Of a stretch of 64,000 nt of DNA, positions 53,287 through 62,572 are shown one piece after another. This DNA comes from Ignavibacteria bacterium. GTDB lineage: Bacteria > Bacteroidota > Ignavibacteria > Kapaibacteriales > UBA961. A program made the translations under genes and the position numbers. Location: positions 1 to 64,000 of the forward strand of contig VGWD01000006.1 in NCBI GenBank assembly GCA_016873735.1. Reading direction: 5' to 3'. The notes below the pieces were generated by a model. The model saw only the letters and a program-made list of their open reading frames with translations. It was not told where the DNA came from and did not search any database. The number at the start of each line of letters is the position of its first letter. Within the stretch, counting starts at the first letter, position 1.

Positions 53287-54530
53287 TGGCCATTCGTAAT
53301 CCTCTGCATCTACCACGCATCGAAGAAGAAGACATTTCGATTCTTCTCAAAGCATTGAAAGACAAATTACACGGTATGTTGATTGAAGAAAAAAGAGCCG
53401 ATACCTCAATCCGGCATGTCCTTCGCAATCGTGCATATTCTGCCGAACAACGATCACTCATCGTTGAATCCGGTTATGCCATGCTGAGAACATGGGAAAT
53501 ACTCAAACATGCTCCCTGGAAAGCGGAACCAAAACCGCTTCATTATGTTTCCTTGTGGTTCACTTTGTCAGGCGGAACTATCCCCGAAGAATTACGTGCT
53601 CGATATATTCCAGAAGAAATAGATGCATTGATTACACATTGTGAAATGACCATTGAAGAGAAAGGCATCTTTGCATTTTTTCCTGATTGGTTCAATGAAC
53701 GTTGCATCAAAGAAATAGGAAAAGACTTATGGCATGACATTGCAATGTCTCAAATAGCTGAACCGAGAGTGTTTCTGCGAACCAATACACTGATATGTAA
53801 CAGAAAAACATTAATCGACGCACTTGCAAAACATCATATCAAAGCAATTGCAATTCCTGTGAATGATACAGGGATTGAAATAGCATCTTCCGACAAAATC
53901 TTCACGACCGATGTTTTTAGAAAAGGCAAGTTTGAAATGCAAGACATAGCATCTCAAATGATTGCCCCAATGTTGCAAGCTCTCCCTGGACAACGCATTA
54001 TTGATGCATGTGCGGGCGAAGGTGGAAAAACATTGCATATCTCTGCTATGATGCAGAACAAAGGTCGATTGATAGCAATGGACATTTATGAATACAAACT
54101 TGAAGAACTCAAGAGAAGAGCCAGAAGAGCAGGAGCATGGAATATTGAGACCCGCCTCATAACCTCTTCAAAAGAAATCAAGAAACTCAAATCATCAGCC
54201 GATTCGGTATTGATTGATGCACCATGTAGTGGTACCGGAATACTGAAACGAAATCCGGATACACTCATGAAAAAGACGAATGCATCCATTGATGAATTGA
54301 TTGGCATACAGAATCAATTGCTCGAATCTTATAGTTCAATGGTCAAACCAGGAGGAATATTGGTCTATGCATCATGCAGCATCCTTCCTTCAGAAGGAGA
54401 AGATCGCATATCACATTTTCTTGCTTCTGAAAAAGGTCAGAATTGGACTCTTGACGAAAGCAGAAGATGGTGCCCTGCAAAAGATGGCTTCGATGGTTTC
54501 TATGGCGCTCGTTTGCGTCGTAGTCCATGA
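53286..54530 (+). CDS. RsmB/NOP2-family RNA (cytosine-5) methyltransferase
   Basis: 414 residues. The N-terminal NusB-like part (residues 1-150) precedes the SAM-binding methyltransferase domain. Motif I is IIDACAGEGGKTLHISAMM, motif IV with the releasing cysteine is VLIDAPCSGTGILKRNPD, and motif VI with the catalytic cysteine is LVYASCSILPSEGEDRI. Such enzymes methylate C5 of cytosine in rRNA (RsmB acts on 16S). The exact target is not certain, so I give no symbol. TGATG joins it to the preceding GH3 gene. Confidence 0.9.
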   Translation: MAIRNPLHLPRIEEEDISILLKALKDKLHGMLIEEKRADTSIRHVLRNRAYSAEQRSLIVESGYAMLRTWEILKHAPWKAEPKPLHYVSLWFTLSGGTIPEELRARYIPEEIDALITHCEMTIEEKGIFAFFPDWFNERCIKEIGKDLWHDIAMSQIAEPRVFLRTNTLICNRKTLIDALAKHHIKAIAIPVNDTGIEIASSDKIFTTDVFRKGKFEMQDIASQMIAPMLQALPGQRIIDACAGEGGKTLHISAMMQNKGRLIAMDIYEYKLEELKRRARRAGAWNIETRLITSSKEIKKLKSSADSVLIDAPCSGTGILKRNPDTLMKKTNASIDELIGIQNQLLESYSSMVKPGGILVYASCSILPSEGEDRISHFLASEKGQNWTLDESRRWCPAKDGFDGFYGARLRRSP

Positions 54531-54589
54531 CTCTCCACTCTTTCAAATGGATTTCGTAATTTTTCCATCATTCACGATTGTTAACAGGC

Positions 54590-56140
54590 ATGCATCCCGA
54601 ATCTCATATCATCAAAACAGCTTTAATCAGTGTTTCAGACAAAACCGGAATAGTTGATCTTGCCAAATCTCTTCATGCATTGTGCATTCAATTGATTTCA
54701 ACCGGTGGCACTGCATCTCTACTCAAAGAAGCCGGACTTCCGGTGATGAAGGTCAATGATATCACGGGATTTCCCGAAATCATGGATGGAAGAGTAAAAA
54801 CGCTTCATCCAAAGATTCACGGTGGATTGCTCGCGCGATTGAATAATCAAAAACATGTTGAAGCAATGCAAGAACATGGAATCAATTCAATTGATCTTGC
54901 AATCGTAAATCTCTATCCATTCGAAAAAACTATTTCACAAAAAGGGATTGATCCTGAAACATGCATTGAGAACATAGATATTGGTGGTCCGGCCATGGTA
55001 AGAGCGTCCGCGAAGAATTTCGAATGGACGGCCATTGTGGTGCATCCCAAGAATTATCATGGACTCCTTGAGCAATTGCAACATAATGGATGTATAAACC
55101 TTGCATTTCGAAAACAATTGGCAGGTGAAGCATTTGCACATACTGCATATTATGATGCCATGATTTCTCGATGGTTTGCAGAGCAGCAGGGTATTGCTTT
55201 TCCGGATATGCTGAATCTATCCTTTGCAAAAGACCAATCATTACGATATGGAGAGAACCCACATCAACATGCAGCATTATATGGTTCATTCTCTTCGATC
55301 TTTACGCAATTGCATGGAAAAGAATTGTCGTATAACAATATCATGGATATCGATGCCGCTTCACGCATAGCATTGGAATTCGATGATCCCGTAACCGTCA
55401 TCGTGAAACATAATAATCCATGCGGGGTCGGCATCGGAGAAACACTTTCAGAAGCATATCACAAAGCATTTGCCACTGATACTGTTTCACCATTTGGTGG
55501 CATACTCGCATTCAATAGAGAAATTGATCTTCCAACGGCAGAGACAATTCACGCATTATTCGCTGAAGTGCTCATTGCACCTTCATTTTCTGATGAAGCT
55601 TTGGCATTGCTCACGAAAAAGAAAGATAGAAGACTTTTACTCTGTAATAATGATGCTCTCAAAGAAGCCATCAATGGAAATCATATTCGTTCAGTTGCTG
55701 GTGGCTTGCTCATTCAAAATGAGGATGCTCAATTGCTTAATAATGATGCTGTGCGTATAGTCACCGATCGTCATCCTACTGAAGAAGAATCAAAGGCAAT
55801 GTATTTTGCTTGGCGCATAGCAAAGCATGTGAAATCCAATGCAATAGTCTATGCTTCGTCTGATCGCACCCTTGCAATTGGTGCAGGACAAATGTCCAGA
55901 CTTGATTCAGCTCGCATAGCCGTAAAGAAAGCACAGGATGTCGGAATAGATCTAAAAGGTTGCGCAGTTGCATCCGATGCATTTTTCCCATTTGCGGATG
56001 GCATGTTGCAAGCTGTTGAAGCCGGTGCAACGGCTGTTATTCAGCCCGGTGGGTCGGTTCGTGATGCGGAGGTGATCAGCGCAGCAAATGAACATCAAGT
56101 TACGATGATGTTGACAGGAATGAGACATTTTAGACATTAA
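54590..56140 (+). CDS. purH: Bifunctional AICAR transformylase/IMP cyclohydrolase
   Basis: 516 residues from ATG 54590. PurH performs the last two steps of IMP synthesis, using 10-formyltetrahydrofolate. The N-terminal cyclohydrolase domain has ALISVSDKTGIVDLAKSL, GRVKTLHPKIHGGLLAR and NLYPFEKT. The transformylase domain has LRYGENPHQHAALY, VIVKHNNPCGVG (catalytic Lys and His), TVSPFGGILAFNRE and IQPGGSVRD. It ends MMLTGMRHFRH, the family's usual terminus. Its folate demand links it to folC, folP and folA elsewhere in the window. Confidence 0.97.
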   Translation: MHPESHIIKTALISVSDKTGIVDLAKSLHALCIQLISTGGTASLLKEAGLPVMKVNDITGFPEIMDGRVKTLHPKIHGGLLARLNNQKHVEAMQEHGINSIDLAIVNLYPFEKTISQKGIDPETCIENIDIGGPAMVRASAKNFEWTAIVVHPKNYHGLLEQLQHNGCINLAFRKQLAGEAFAHTAYYDAMISRWFAEQQGIAFPDMLNLSFAKDQSLRYGENPHQHAALYGSFSSIFTQLHGKELSYNNIMDIDAASRIALEFDDPVTVIVKHNNPCGVGIGETLSEAYHKAFATDTVSPFGGILAFNREIDLPTAETIHALFAEVLIAPSFSDEALALLTKKKDRRLLLCNNDALKEAINGNHIRSVAGGLLIQNEDAQLLNNDAVRIVTDRHPTEEESKAMYFAWRIAKHVKSNAIVYASSDRTLAIGAGQMSRLDSARIAVKKAQDVGIDLKGCAVASDAFFPFADGMLQAVEAGATAVIQPGGSVRDAEVISAANEHQVTMMLTGMRHFRH

Positions 56141-56152
56141 TACGGAACGATC

Positions 56153-57964
56153 GTGAACTTGCTTTTTCGAGTTCTTGGTTATCTCAAACAATTCAAGCTC
56201 CTGCTTGTTTTGTCTATTTTTTTGAATACACTGTTCTCGATTCTGAGCACGGTGACAATCATCGTGATTCAACCTGTATTACAAGCATTATTCGAACCTA
56301 ACACAATGCAAAAAATGCAAGTGCCAGCCGAAGATGTTTCCTTTCAACTCAAAGAATGGTTCTTCAGAACGGTGTTGAATGTGGTGACCGGATCGACTTA
56401 TTCCGAAACACTCTTCAGACTCGGCCTTCTCATCATTGGATTGTTCACACTGAAGAATCTTGCAAAGTATCTCGGGAATAATGTCAATACTCGCTTGGGA
56501 GAAGGCGTCATCAAATCCATTCGCGATCAACTGTTCACGCGCATCATGGCGCAGTCAATGGATTTCTTCAATAAGAGCAAAGTTGGGGACAGCATTTCTC
56601 TTATGTTGAATTCGGTTGGACTCATGAATGGTGCAATCACTCCTTTGTTTTTCACATTGTTCAGACAACCAATCGAAATTGCATTGTTTCTCGGCGTCCT
56701 CCTTACCTATTCACCATATCTTACATTCATTGCATTCAGCACAAGCATAGGAAGTTTGATTCTTGTAAAACTCACAACCGCTCCAATCAAGAAATATGCA
56801 TTACGCATGCAAGATGCTATGGCACAATTGACCCAGGTACTGCAGGAATTTCTAATAGGTATTCGCATCGTAAAATCAACAAGCAGCGAAGACAAAGCAA
56901 GCTTATCATTCCATACAGAAACCAGAACATATGTAAGAGCAGCCATCAAAAATCAAAAGATAGTCGATCTCGTTCCTGCCATCAATGAAATGCTTGCAAT
57001 CATTTCTCTATGCGCCGTACTCTTCATCGGTGGTAATGAAGTGTATTCAGGGAATATGAAAGCACATGAACTCATGACATTTCTTTTTGCTCTGTTCAGC
57101 ATCATGTCTCCCATTGCTCAAATCACAAGCACACCTGCAGCCATACAAAAAGGTTTGGTTGCTGCACAAAGTATCTTTTCCATTATTGACAAGTCACCAT
57201 CCGTGAAGGATGGCGATCAAATATGTACTTCAATCAATACCGCATTATCAATTCAAGATTTGTCATTCTCATATGATGGTCAACATCCTGTATTACAAAA
57301 TGTGTCATTCGATATAGCAAAAGGAAAGAAGATCGCTCTTGTAGGTTCGAGTGGTTCCGGTAAATCTACCATGAGTGATCTTGTGATTCGACTTTATGAT
57401 CCAACTTCAGGATCAATACTGCTTGATTCTCAACCAATACATGATTTCACGCTTGAATCCTATCGATCGCTCTTTGGCATTGTATCGCAGGAAGCATTTC
57501 TCTTTCATGATACAATCGCTGCAAATATTGCATTCGGTTCTGATGCCACGCGTGAACAAATCATTGAAGCGGCAAAGATTGCCCATGCACATACTTTCAT
57601 TAATGCATTGCCGGAAGGATATGACACAATCATAGGTGATCGCGGAGTATTGCTCTCAGGTGGACAAAGGCAAAGACTTGCAATTGCTCGGGCTCTTGCT
57701 CGCAGACCTGAAATCCTTATTTTTGACGAGGCCACTTCCGCTTTGGATGCCGAATCAGAACGTCTCGTGCAAGAAGCAATCGCAGATGTATTGAAAAATC
57801 GAACAGCGTTGATCATCGCTCATCGTCTTTCAACAATTCTTGATGCAGATTGCATACATGTGTTCGATCACGGTAGAATCATTGAATCAGGTACCCATCA
57901 GGAATTGGTTGCACTCGGCGGTATGTATGCATCCATGTGCGCATTGCAATCACTCGAAGCATAG
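56153..57964 (+). CDS. ABC exporter, fused membrane and ATPase domains (MsbA-like)
   Basis: 603 residues from GTG 56153, twelve bases after purH. Six helices fill residues 10-330 and the ATPase domain follows. Walker A is GSSGSGKSTM (about residue 400), Q-loop IVSQEAFLF, signature LLSGGQRQRLAIARAL, Walker B ILIFDEATSALD and H-loop IIAHRLST. The architecture fits lipid A/phospholipid flippases of the MsbA type or drug exporters; the former is common in Bacteroidota. The end overlaps no neighbour, and leuS starts 23 bases downstream. Confidence 0.93.
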   Translation: MNLLFRVLGYLKQFKLLLVLSIFLNTLFSILSTVTIIVIQPVLQALFEPNTMQKMQVPAEDVSFQLKEWFFRTVLNVVTGSTYSETLFRLGLLIIGLFTLKNLAKYLGNNVNTRLGEGVIKSIRDQLFTRIMAQSMDFFNKSKVGDSISLMLNSVGLMNGAITPLFFTLFRQPIEIALFLGVLLTYSPYLTFIAFSTSIGSLILVKLTTAPIKKYALRMQDAMAQLTQVLQEFLIGIRIVKSTSSEDKASLSFHTETRTYVRAAIKNQKIVDLVPAINEMLAIISLCAVLFIGGNEVYSGNMKAHELMTFLFALFSIMSPIAQITSTPAAIQKGLVAAQSIFSIIDKSPSVKDGDQICTSINTALSIQDLSFSYDGQHPVLQNVSFDIAKGKKIALVGSSGSGKSTMSDLVIRLYDPTSGSILLDSQPIHDFTLESYRSLFGIVSQEAFLFHDTIAANIAFGSDATREQIIEAAKIAHAHTFINALPEGYDTIIGDRGVLLSGGQRQRLAIARALARRPEILIFDEATSALDAESERLVQEAIADVLKNRTALIIAHRLSTILDADCIHVFDHGRIIESGTHQELVALGGMYASMCALQSLEA

Positions 57965-57987
57965 TCTTCATCATCATCGGACAAATC

Positions 57988-60555
57988 ATGGCATCGTACC
58001 CATTCATAGAAATTGAGAATAAATGGCAGAAATATTGGACTGAGCATAATGTCTATGCAGTCAAAGAAGATATTTCAAAGCCCAAATATTATGTCCTCGA
58101 CATGTTCCCTTATCCAAGTGGATCAGGTTTGCATATCGGACATCCCGAAGGATATACCGCCACCGACATCTTTGCTCGATATAAGACTCTCCGCGGATTC
58201 AATGTTCTACATCCAATGGGGTTTGATGCATTTGGCTTGCCCACTGAACGCTATTCAATGGTTACAGGAATACATCCGGCTATCGCAACCGAAACCAATA
58301 TCGAAAACTTCAAAAGACAGTTGAATCTCCTTGGCCTGGGTTATGATTGGAATCGCTCTGTGAACACAACCGATCCTTCATATTATAAATGGACGCAATG
58401 GATGTTTCTCAAAATCTATAATTCATGGTATGATGAGAATCTCCAGAAAGCACGTCCAATTTCCGAGTTACCTATTCCTGATTCAATTTCCAACCCGGCA
58501 GATATCGAAGCATATACGGATGCTCATCGTCTTGCCTATACTGCAAATATTCCCGTGAATTGGTGCGAGGAATTGGGAACAGTCTTGGCAAATGAAGAAG
58601 TGGACGAATGGAAAGATAAGGGATATACCGTCGAACGCAGGCCAATGCGACAATGGATGATTCGCATCATAACCTATGCCGATAGATTGCTCAATGATCT
58701 TGAACTTGTAACATGGCCAACTTCGACCAAGGAAATGCAAAAGCATTGGATTGGAAAATCAGAAGGTGCCGAAGTTTCATTCAAGATTGATGATGCCAAT
58801 TCGGTGCATGTCTTTACAACCAGACCCGACACCATTTTTGGTGCCACATACATTGTGCTTGCGCCGGAGCATCCGCTGGTGGACAGCATTACAATCGATT
58901 CGCAAAAGAAAGCTGTAGAGGATTATCGAGTTTCAGCTTCCTTGAAGAGCGATCTGGAAAGGACCGAGTTATCAAAAGAAAAGATAGGTGTCAATACCGG
59001 TGCATTTGCAATCAATCCGGCAAATCAAGAGCCAATACAAATCTGGATTGCAGATTATGTTCTTGCACATTATGGAACAGGAGCAATCATGGCTGTTCCG
59101 GGACATGATGAAAGAGATCATGCATTCGCATCGCAATTTTCTCTTCCAATCATTCAAGTAGTGAAACCTCTTGATGATAGCATCATCGATGTTCAAGCAG
59201 AAGCATATACAGAATATGCCATATCCATGGCATCGGATAATCCCAATACGGTTTCATTTTCGGGATTACCAACCGAGCAAGCAAAGAAGAAATGCATCGA
59301 GTGGTTGGAACAATCAGGTATCGGTCATGGAAGAATTCAATTTCGATTGAGAGATTGGTTATTCTCAAGACAGCGATATTGGGGCGAGCCGATACCAATC
59401 GTGTATTATGAAGATGGTACGAAGCGTGCGCTCGAATATGATGAATTGCCGCTCACATTGCCTGAAGTAAAAGAATACAAACCTGCTGGTACAGGAGAAT
59501 CACCGCTTGCAACTGTTGATGCTTGGATCAATTGGCATGATCCCAAAACAGGAAAAGTGGGCAAGCTTGAAACGAATACCATGCCGCAATGGGCAGGTTC
59601 TTGCTGGTATTATCTTCGTTATATGGATCCACATAATCCGGATACATTTTGTGATACAAATAAAGAGCAATATTGGTCAGGAAAGAATGAGAATAGCGGT
59701 GCCATAGACTTATATGTCGGTGGTGCTGAACATGCGGTATTGCATTTGTTATATGCACGCTTTTGGCATAAAGTTCTTTTCGATCATGGTCTTGTATCCA
59801 CCAAAGAACCATTTGCAAAGCTTTTTCATCAAGGTTTGATACTCGGCGAAGATGGAAGAAAGATGTCCAAGTCACTCGGAAATGTTGTCAACCCGGATGA
59901 TATCGTCAAACAATATGGAGCAGATTCATTGCGCCTTTTCGAAATGTTCATGGGTCCCTTGGAAGCTGCAAAACCGTGGTCATCAAAAGGCGTGGAAGGA
60001 GTCAATCGCTTTTTGAATCGCGCATGGAGATTGATTGCAGATGAAGAAGGAATGCTGCTTTCTTCTGTGCAGAAGGGTCATCAAGATTCTCCCGAACTTG
60101 ATTTTGTTCTTCATTCAACAATCAAAAAAGTTGGCGAAGACATTGAATCCTTGAGTTTCAATACCGCAATTTCTCAAATGATGATTCTCGTAAATGAATA
60201 TACTGCCACCACTATTCGCTCTCATGAGTCGATGAATGCTTTCATACGCATACTTTCTCCATTTGCACCGCATATGTGTGAAGAATTGTGGCAAATTCTT
60301 GGTAATGACACTTCCATCACAAAAGCGGATTGGCCCGAATTTAATCCTGACAAATTGCAACAATCAACGGTTGAAATTGTATTGCAAGTCAATTCCAAAA
60401 TTCGATCTAGAGCAATCGTTCCTGCCGATGCAAATGAAGATGCAATTAATGACATCGCTTTGAATGATGAAGTCATCAAAAAACATCTTGAGGGACTCAC
60501 CATTCGAAAATCAATCATTGTCCCGGGTAAACTTGTGAATTTCATAGCAAATTGA
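57988..60555 (+). CDS. leuS: Leucyl-tRNA synthetase
   Basis: 855 residues from ATG 57988; an upstream reading to 57937 adds 17 residues inside the ABC gene. LeuRS attaches leucine to tRNA-Leu. The HIGH-type motif is SGSGLHIGHPEGYTATDI, the KMSKS loop is GRKMSKSLGNVVNPDDI, and the editing domain is present with TTRPDTIFGATY and AVPGHDERDHAF. The C-terminal anticodon domain ends VNFIAN. Length and order are normal for the bacterial enzyme. Confidence 0.97.
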   Translation: MASYPFIEIENKWQKYWTEHNVYAVKEDISKPKYYVLDMFPYPSGSGLHIGHPEGYTATDIFARYKTLRGFNVLHPMGFDAFGLPTERYSMVTGIHPAIATETNIENFKRQLNLLGLGYDWNRSVNTTDPSYYKWTQWMFLKIYNSWYDENLQKARPISELPIPDSISNPADIEAYTDAHRLAYTANIPVNWCEELGTVLANEEVDEWKDKGYTVERRPMRQWMIRIITYADRLLNDLELVTWPTSTKEMQKHWIGKSEGAEVSFKIDDANSVHVFTTRPDTIFGATYIVLAPEHPLVDSITIDSQKKAVEDYRVSASLKSDLERTELSKEKIGVNTGAFAINPANQEPIQIWIADYVLAHYGTGAIMAVPGHDERDHAFASQFSLPIIQVVKPLDDSIIDVQAEAYTEYAISMASDNPNTVSFSGLPTEQAKKKCIEWLEQSGIGHGRIQFRLRDWLFSRQRYWGEPIPIVYYEDGTKRALEYDELPLTLPEVKEYKPAGTGESPLATVDAWINWHDPKTGKVGKLETNTMPQWAGSCWYYLRYMDPHNPDTFCDTNKEQYWSGKNENSGAIDLYVGGAEHAVLHLLYARFWHKVLFDHGLVSTKEPFAKLFHQGLILGEDGRKMSKSLGNVVNPDDIVKQYGADSLRLFEMFMGPLEAAKPWSSKGVEGVNRFLNRAWRLIADEEGMLLSSVQKGHQDSPELDFVLHSTIKKVGEDIESLSFNTAISQMMILVNEYTATTIRSHESMNAFIRILSPFAPHMCEELWQILGNDTSITKADWPEFNPDKLQQSTVEIVLQVNSKIRSRAIVPADANEDAINDIALNDEVIKKHLEGLTIRKSIIVPGKLVNFIAN

Positions 60556-60556
60556 G

Positions 60557-61777
60557 ATGTCACCATTTAGACTCATCTATCTTGCTCACAGATTTGGAAC
60601 CTCGTTAAGAAAGCGAGGTTTCATTGCATTTACACGGATTGTCGCAATATTCAGCATAGCTATTGGGTGCATGGCTCTCCTACTCTCAATGGCAATTCTT
60701 GATGGATTTAAATTGGCCCTCGAACAGAATGCAGTAAAGTTCACGGCTCATATTCGCATCCAGTCTTTCAATGGAGAAATGCCTCCGCCTCTGCCCCAAT
60801 CCGTCTTGGAACATCCAGCTATTGCTTCTTCAGAAACAGCATTGCAAAAAGAAGGTTTGATCAAAAAAAGGGGTGGAAACATAGAAGGCGTGCTCTTGAA
60901 GGGAATAGATGATGCACGTGAATTTTCTTCCAGACCAAAGGAATTGAGAAAAGGAAGATTCACTTTTTCACATGATTCGATCAAGGAAATCATCATCGGA
61001 GAAAGACTTGCCAATGGAATGAACATGACATGTGGAGATACTGCAATCATCACATCCATGATCATTGATTCCACAGGATCGGGCGTCCCTTTGCCCGTCA
61101 CTCAAAAGTATCTCATCATAGGATTGTATAAAACCGGTATGTCGCAGTATGATGAGCTCTATATTTTTCTTCCAAGAAAAAGTTTGGCTTCTCTTTTCGG
61201 CACAAATGTGGAAGCACGTTCTCATTATGAATTGATGGTTAAGCCTGATCAAGATATCCCTCTACTTGCCCAAGACATTCAACAAATCGTTCCATATCCT
61301 TTATTCGTACAAACGGTATTCGATTTGCATGCAGGCATGTTCCATTGGATTGAATTGCAAAAGAAACCTATTCCCATTGTGCTAAGCTTGATTGGAATAG
61401 TTGCAGTCATGAATATTCTGACAAGTTTATTGATCATCGTCATCGAAAAAACAAAAAGTATCGGCATCTTGATATCTCTCGGCTTGAAGCCGTCATCAAT
61501 AATGATTATATTTTCCTTGCAAGGAATTGGTTTGGGTTTAATGGGAATATTCATTGGTTGCATCTGCAGCTATGGACTCTGCACACTGCAGCAAAACTAT
61601 CAAATCATTCAATTGAATGGCGATTTATACTTTATCGATTCACTTCCCATATCAATGAAAGCATGGCACTATTATCTTGTATGTGGATCAGCCCTCTTTT
61701 TGTCATTGCTCTCAACTTTCATCCCCTCTTTTATTGCTTCGCGTATTTCTCCGACAAAATCTTTGCGCTTTAGATGA
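60557..61777 (+). CDS. FtsX/LolC-LolE-type ABC transporter permease
   Basis: 406 residues beginning one base after leuS. The start FRLIYLAHRFGTSLRKRGF with the first helix at about residues 25-50 (TRIVAIFSIAIGCMALLLSM) is like LolC/LolE. A periplasmic MacB-type domain follows to about residue 265, and three FtsX helices end the protein (SLIGIVAVMNILTSLLII, IFSLQGIGLGLMGIFIG, LVCGSALFLSLLSTF). LolCDE moves lipoproteins toward the outer membrane. The ATPase LolD is not adjacent. It overlaps the convergent DHFR gene by eight bases. Confidence 0.87.
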   Translation: MSPFRLIYLAHRFGTSLRKRGFIAFTRIVAIFSIAIGCMALLLSMAILDGFKLALEQNAVKFTAHIRIQSFNGEMPPPLPQSVLEHPAIASSETALQKEGLIKKRGGNIEGVLLKGIDDAREFSSRPKELRKGRFTFSHDSIKEIIIGERLANGMNMTCGDTAIITSMIIDSTGSGVPLPVTQKYLIIGLYKTGMSQYDELYIFLPRKSLASLFGTNVEARSHYELMVKPDQDIPLLAQDIQQIVPYPLFVQTVFDLHAGMFHWIELQKKPIPIVLSLIGIVAVMNILTSLLIIVIEKTKSIGILISLGLKPSSIMIIFSLQGIGLGLMGIFIGCICSYGLCTLQQNYQIIQLNGDLYFIDSLPISMKAWHYYLVCGSALFLSLLSTFIPSFIASRISPTKSLRFR

Positions 61778-62267
61778 TCCTTTTATATTTCTGATAGATG
61801 ATGTCCACCTTTGTTGATGGATCTCGAAAACATACCGACTCATCTATCCGATGATGCAAAGTATTGAATGCATAAAATGTGTCCGCCTCCGGTGCAAGCA
61901 TAACCCTACTAACATGAATCACCGAACATTCATGCAATGCTTCATGAAACACCGATACACCTCCAATCAATAATACTTTTTCGGAATGTAATTCATCAGC
62001 TTTATTCAATGCTGCAGACATGGATGGTACAATATGTACTCCATCAGTGACAGGCATTGTATTGGATAAGATGATATGATGTCGATTGGATAATAGAGAG
62101 GGCAGTGATACAAATGTATTCTTCCCCATGATCAATGTATGACCTTCAGTAATGCTTTTGAACAATCGTAGTTCAGAAGGTATATGCCAAGGCAATGTTC
62201 CCTTATTCCCGATTGCATCATTGAGGCCTATTGCAAGTATGGCTTCGAGTGTGAAGGAGTATGACAT
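61770..62267 (-). CDS. folA: Dihydrofolate reductase
   Basis: 165 residues, normal size. DHFR reduces dihydrofolate to tetrahydrofolate with NADPH. Motifs are AILAIGLNDAIGNKGTLPWHIP (in parts, Trp and following acidic position of the active site read SEL), HTLIMGKNTF, ILSNTMP and VLLIGGVSVFHEAL. Final strands fit the type I chromosomal enzyme. The start shares one base with the stop of the upstream small barrel protein (TAATG), so these genes are co-translated. Confidence 0.95.
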   Translation of the reverse strand: MSYSFTLEAILAIGLNDAIGNKGTLPWHIPSELRLFKSITEGHTLIMGKNTFVSLPSLLSNRHHIILSNTMPVTDGVHIVPSMSAALNKADELHSEKVLLIGGVSVFHEALHECSVIHVSRVMLAPEADTFYAFNTLHHRIDESVCFRDPSTKVDIIYQKYKRII

Positions 62268-62572
62268 TAATTCAATGACATTGGAAACACATAATGCGCA
62301 GCATTGTTATGAAACATTGCTTCTTCAATGTCAATGTCCATGAATGCCTTCATCGGGAATTTATCAATATAGGATTCGATTTCAAGCATATTATCACCGA
62401 ACATAGTCACCCACAATGTGGTTCTGTCAATGGACAATGTATATGTTGAAACCACTCCTCGACCCATCAGCTTATTGATATAGGCCCTTTGGGAAGGTAT
62501 CAAAGCCATGAATTCAGGAGTGAATTCTTCCGGCAATGTGATATTGACCATATAACATTTCATATTCTTCAT
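62267..62572 (-). CDS. Small dimeric alpha/beta-barrel protein, muconolactone isomerase-like
   Basis: About 101 residues from ATG 62572 (an ATG at 62563 is also possible); longer readings enter the aldehyde dehydrogenase gene. The pattern of strands and helices, with MKCYMVNITLPEEFTPEFMA, SQRAYINKLMGRGVVSTYTL and FPMKAFMDIDIEEAM, resembles the muconolactone delta-isomerase/YciI ferredoxin-like fold (FPLxxYMDxE in the family). Fold similarity does not prove the reaction. It is linked by ATGA to the dehydrogenase before it and by TAATG to folA after it. Confidence 0.7.
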   Translation of the reverse strand: MKNMKCYMVNITLPEEFTPEFMALIPSQRAYINKLMGRGVVSTYTLSIDRTTLWVTMFGDNMLEIESYIDKFPMKAFMDIDIEEAMFHNNAAHYVFPMSLN

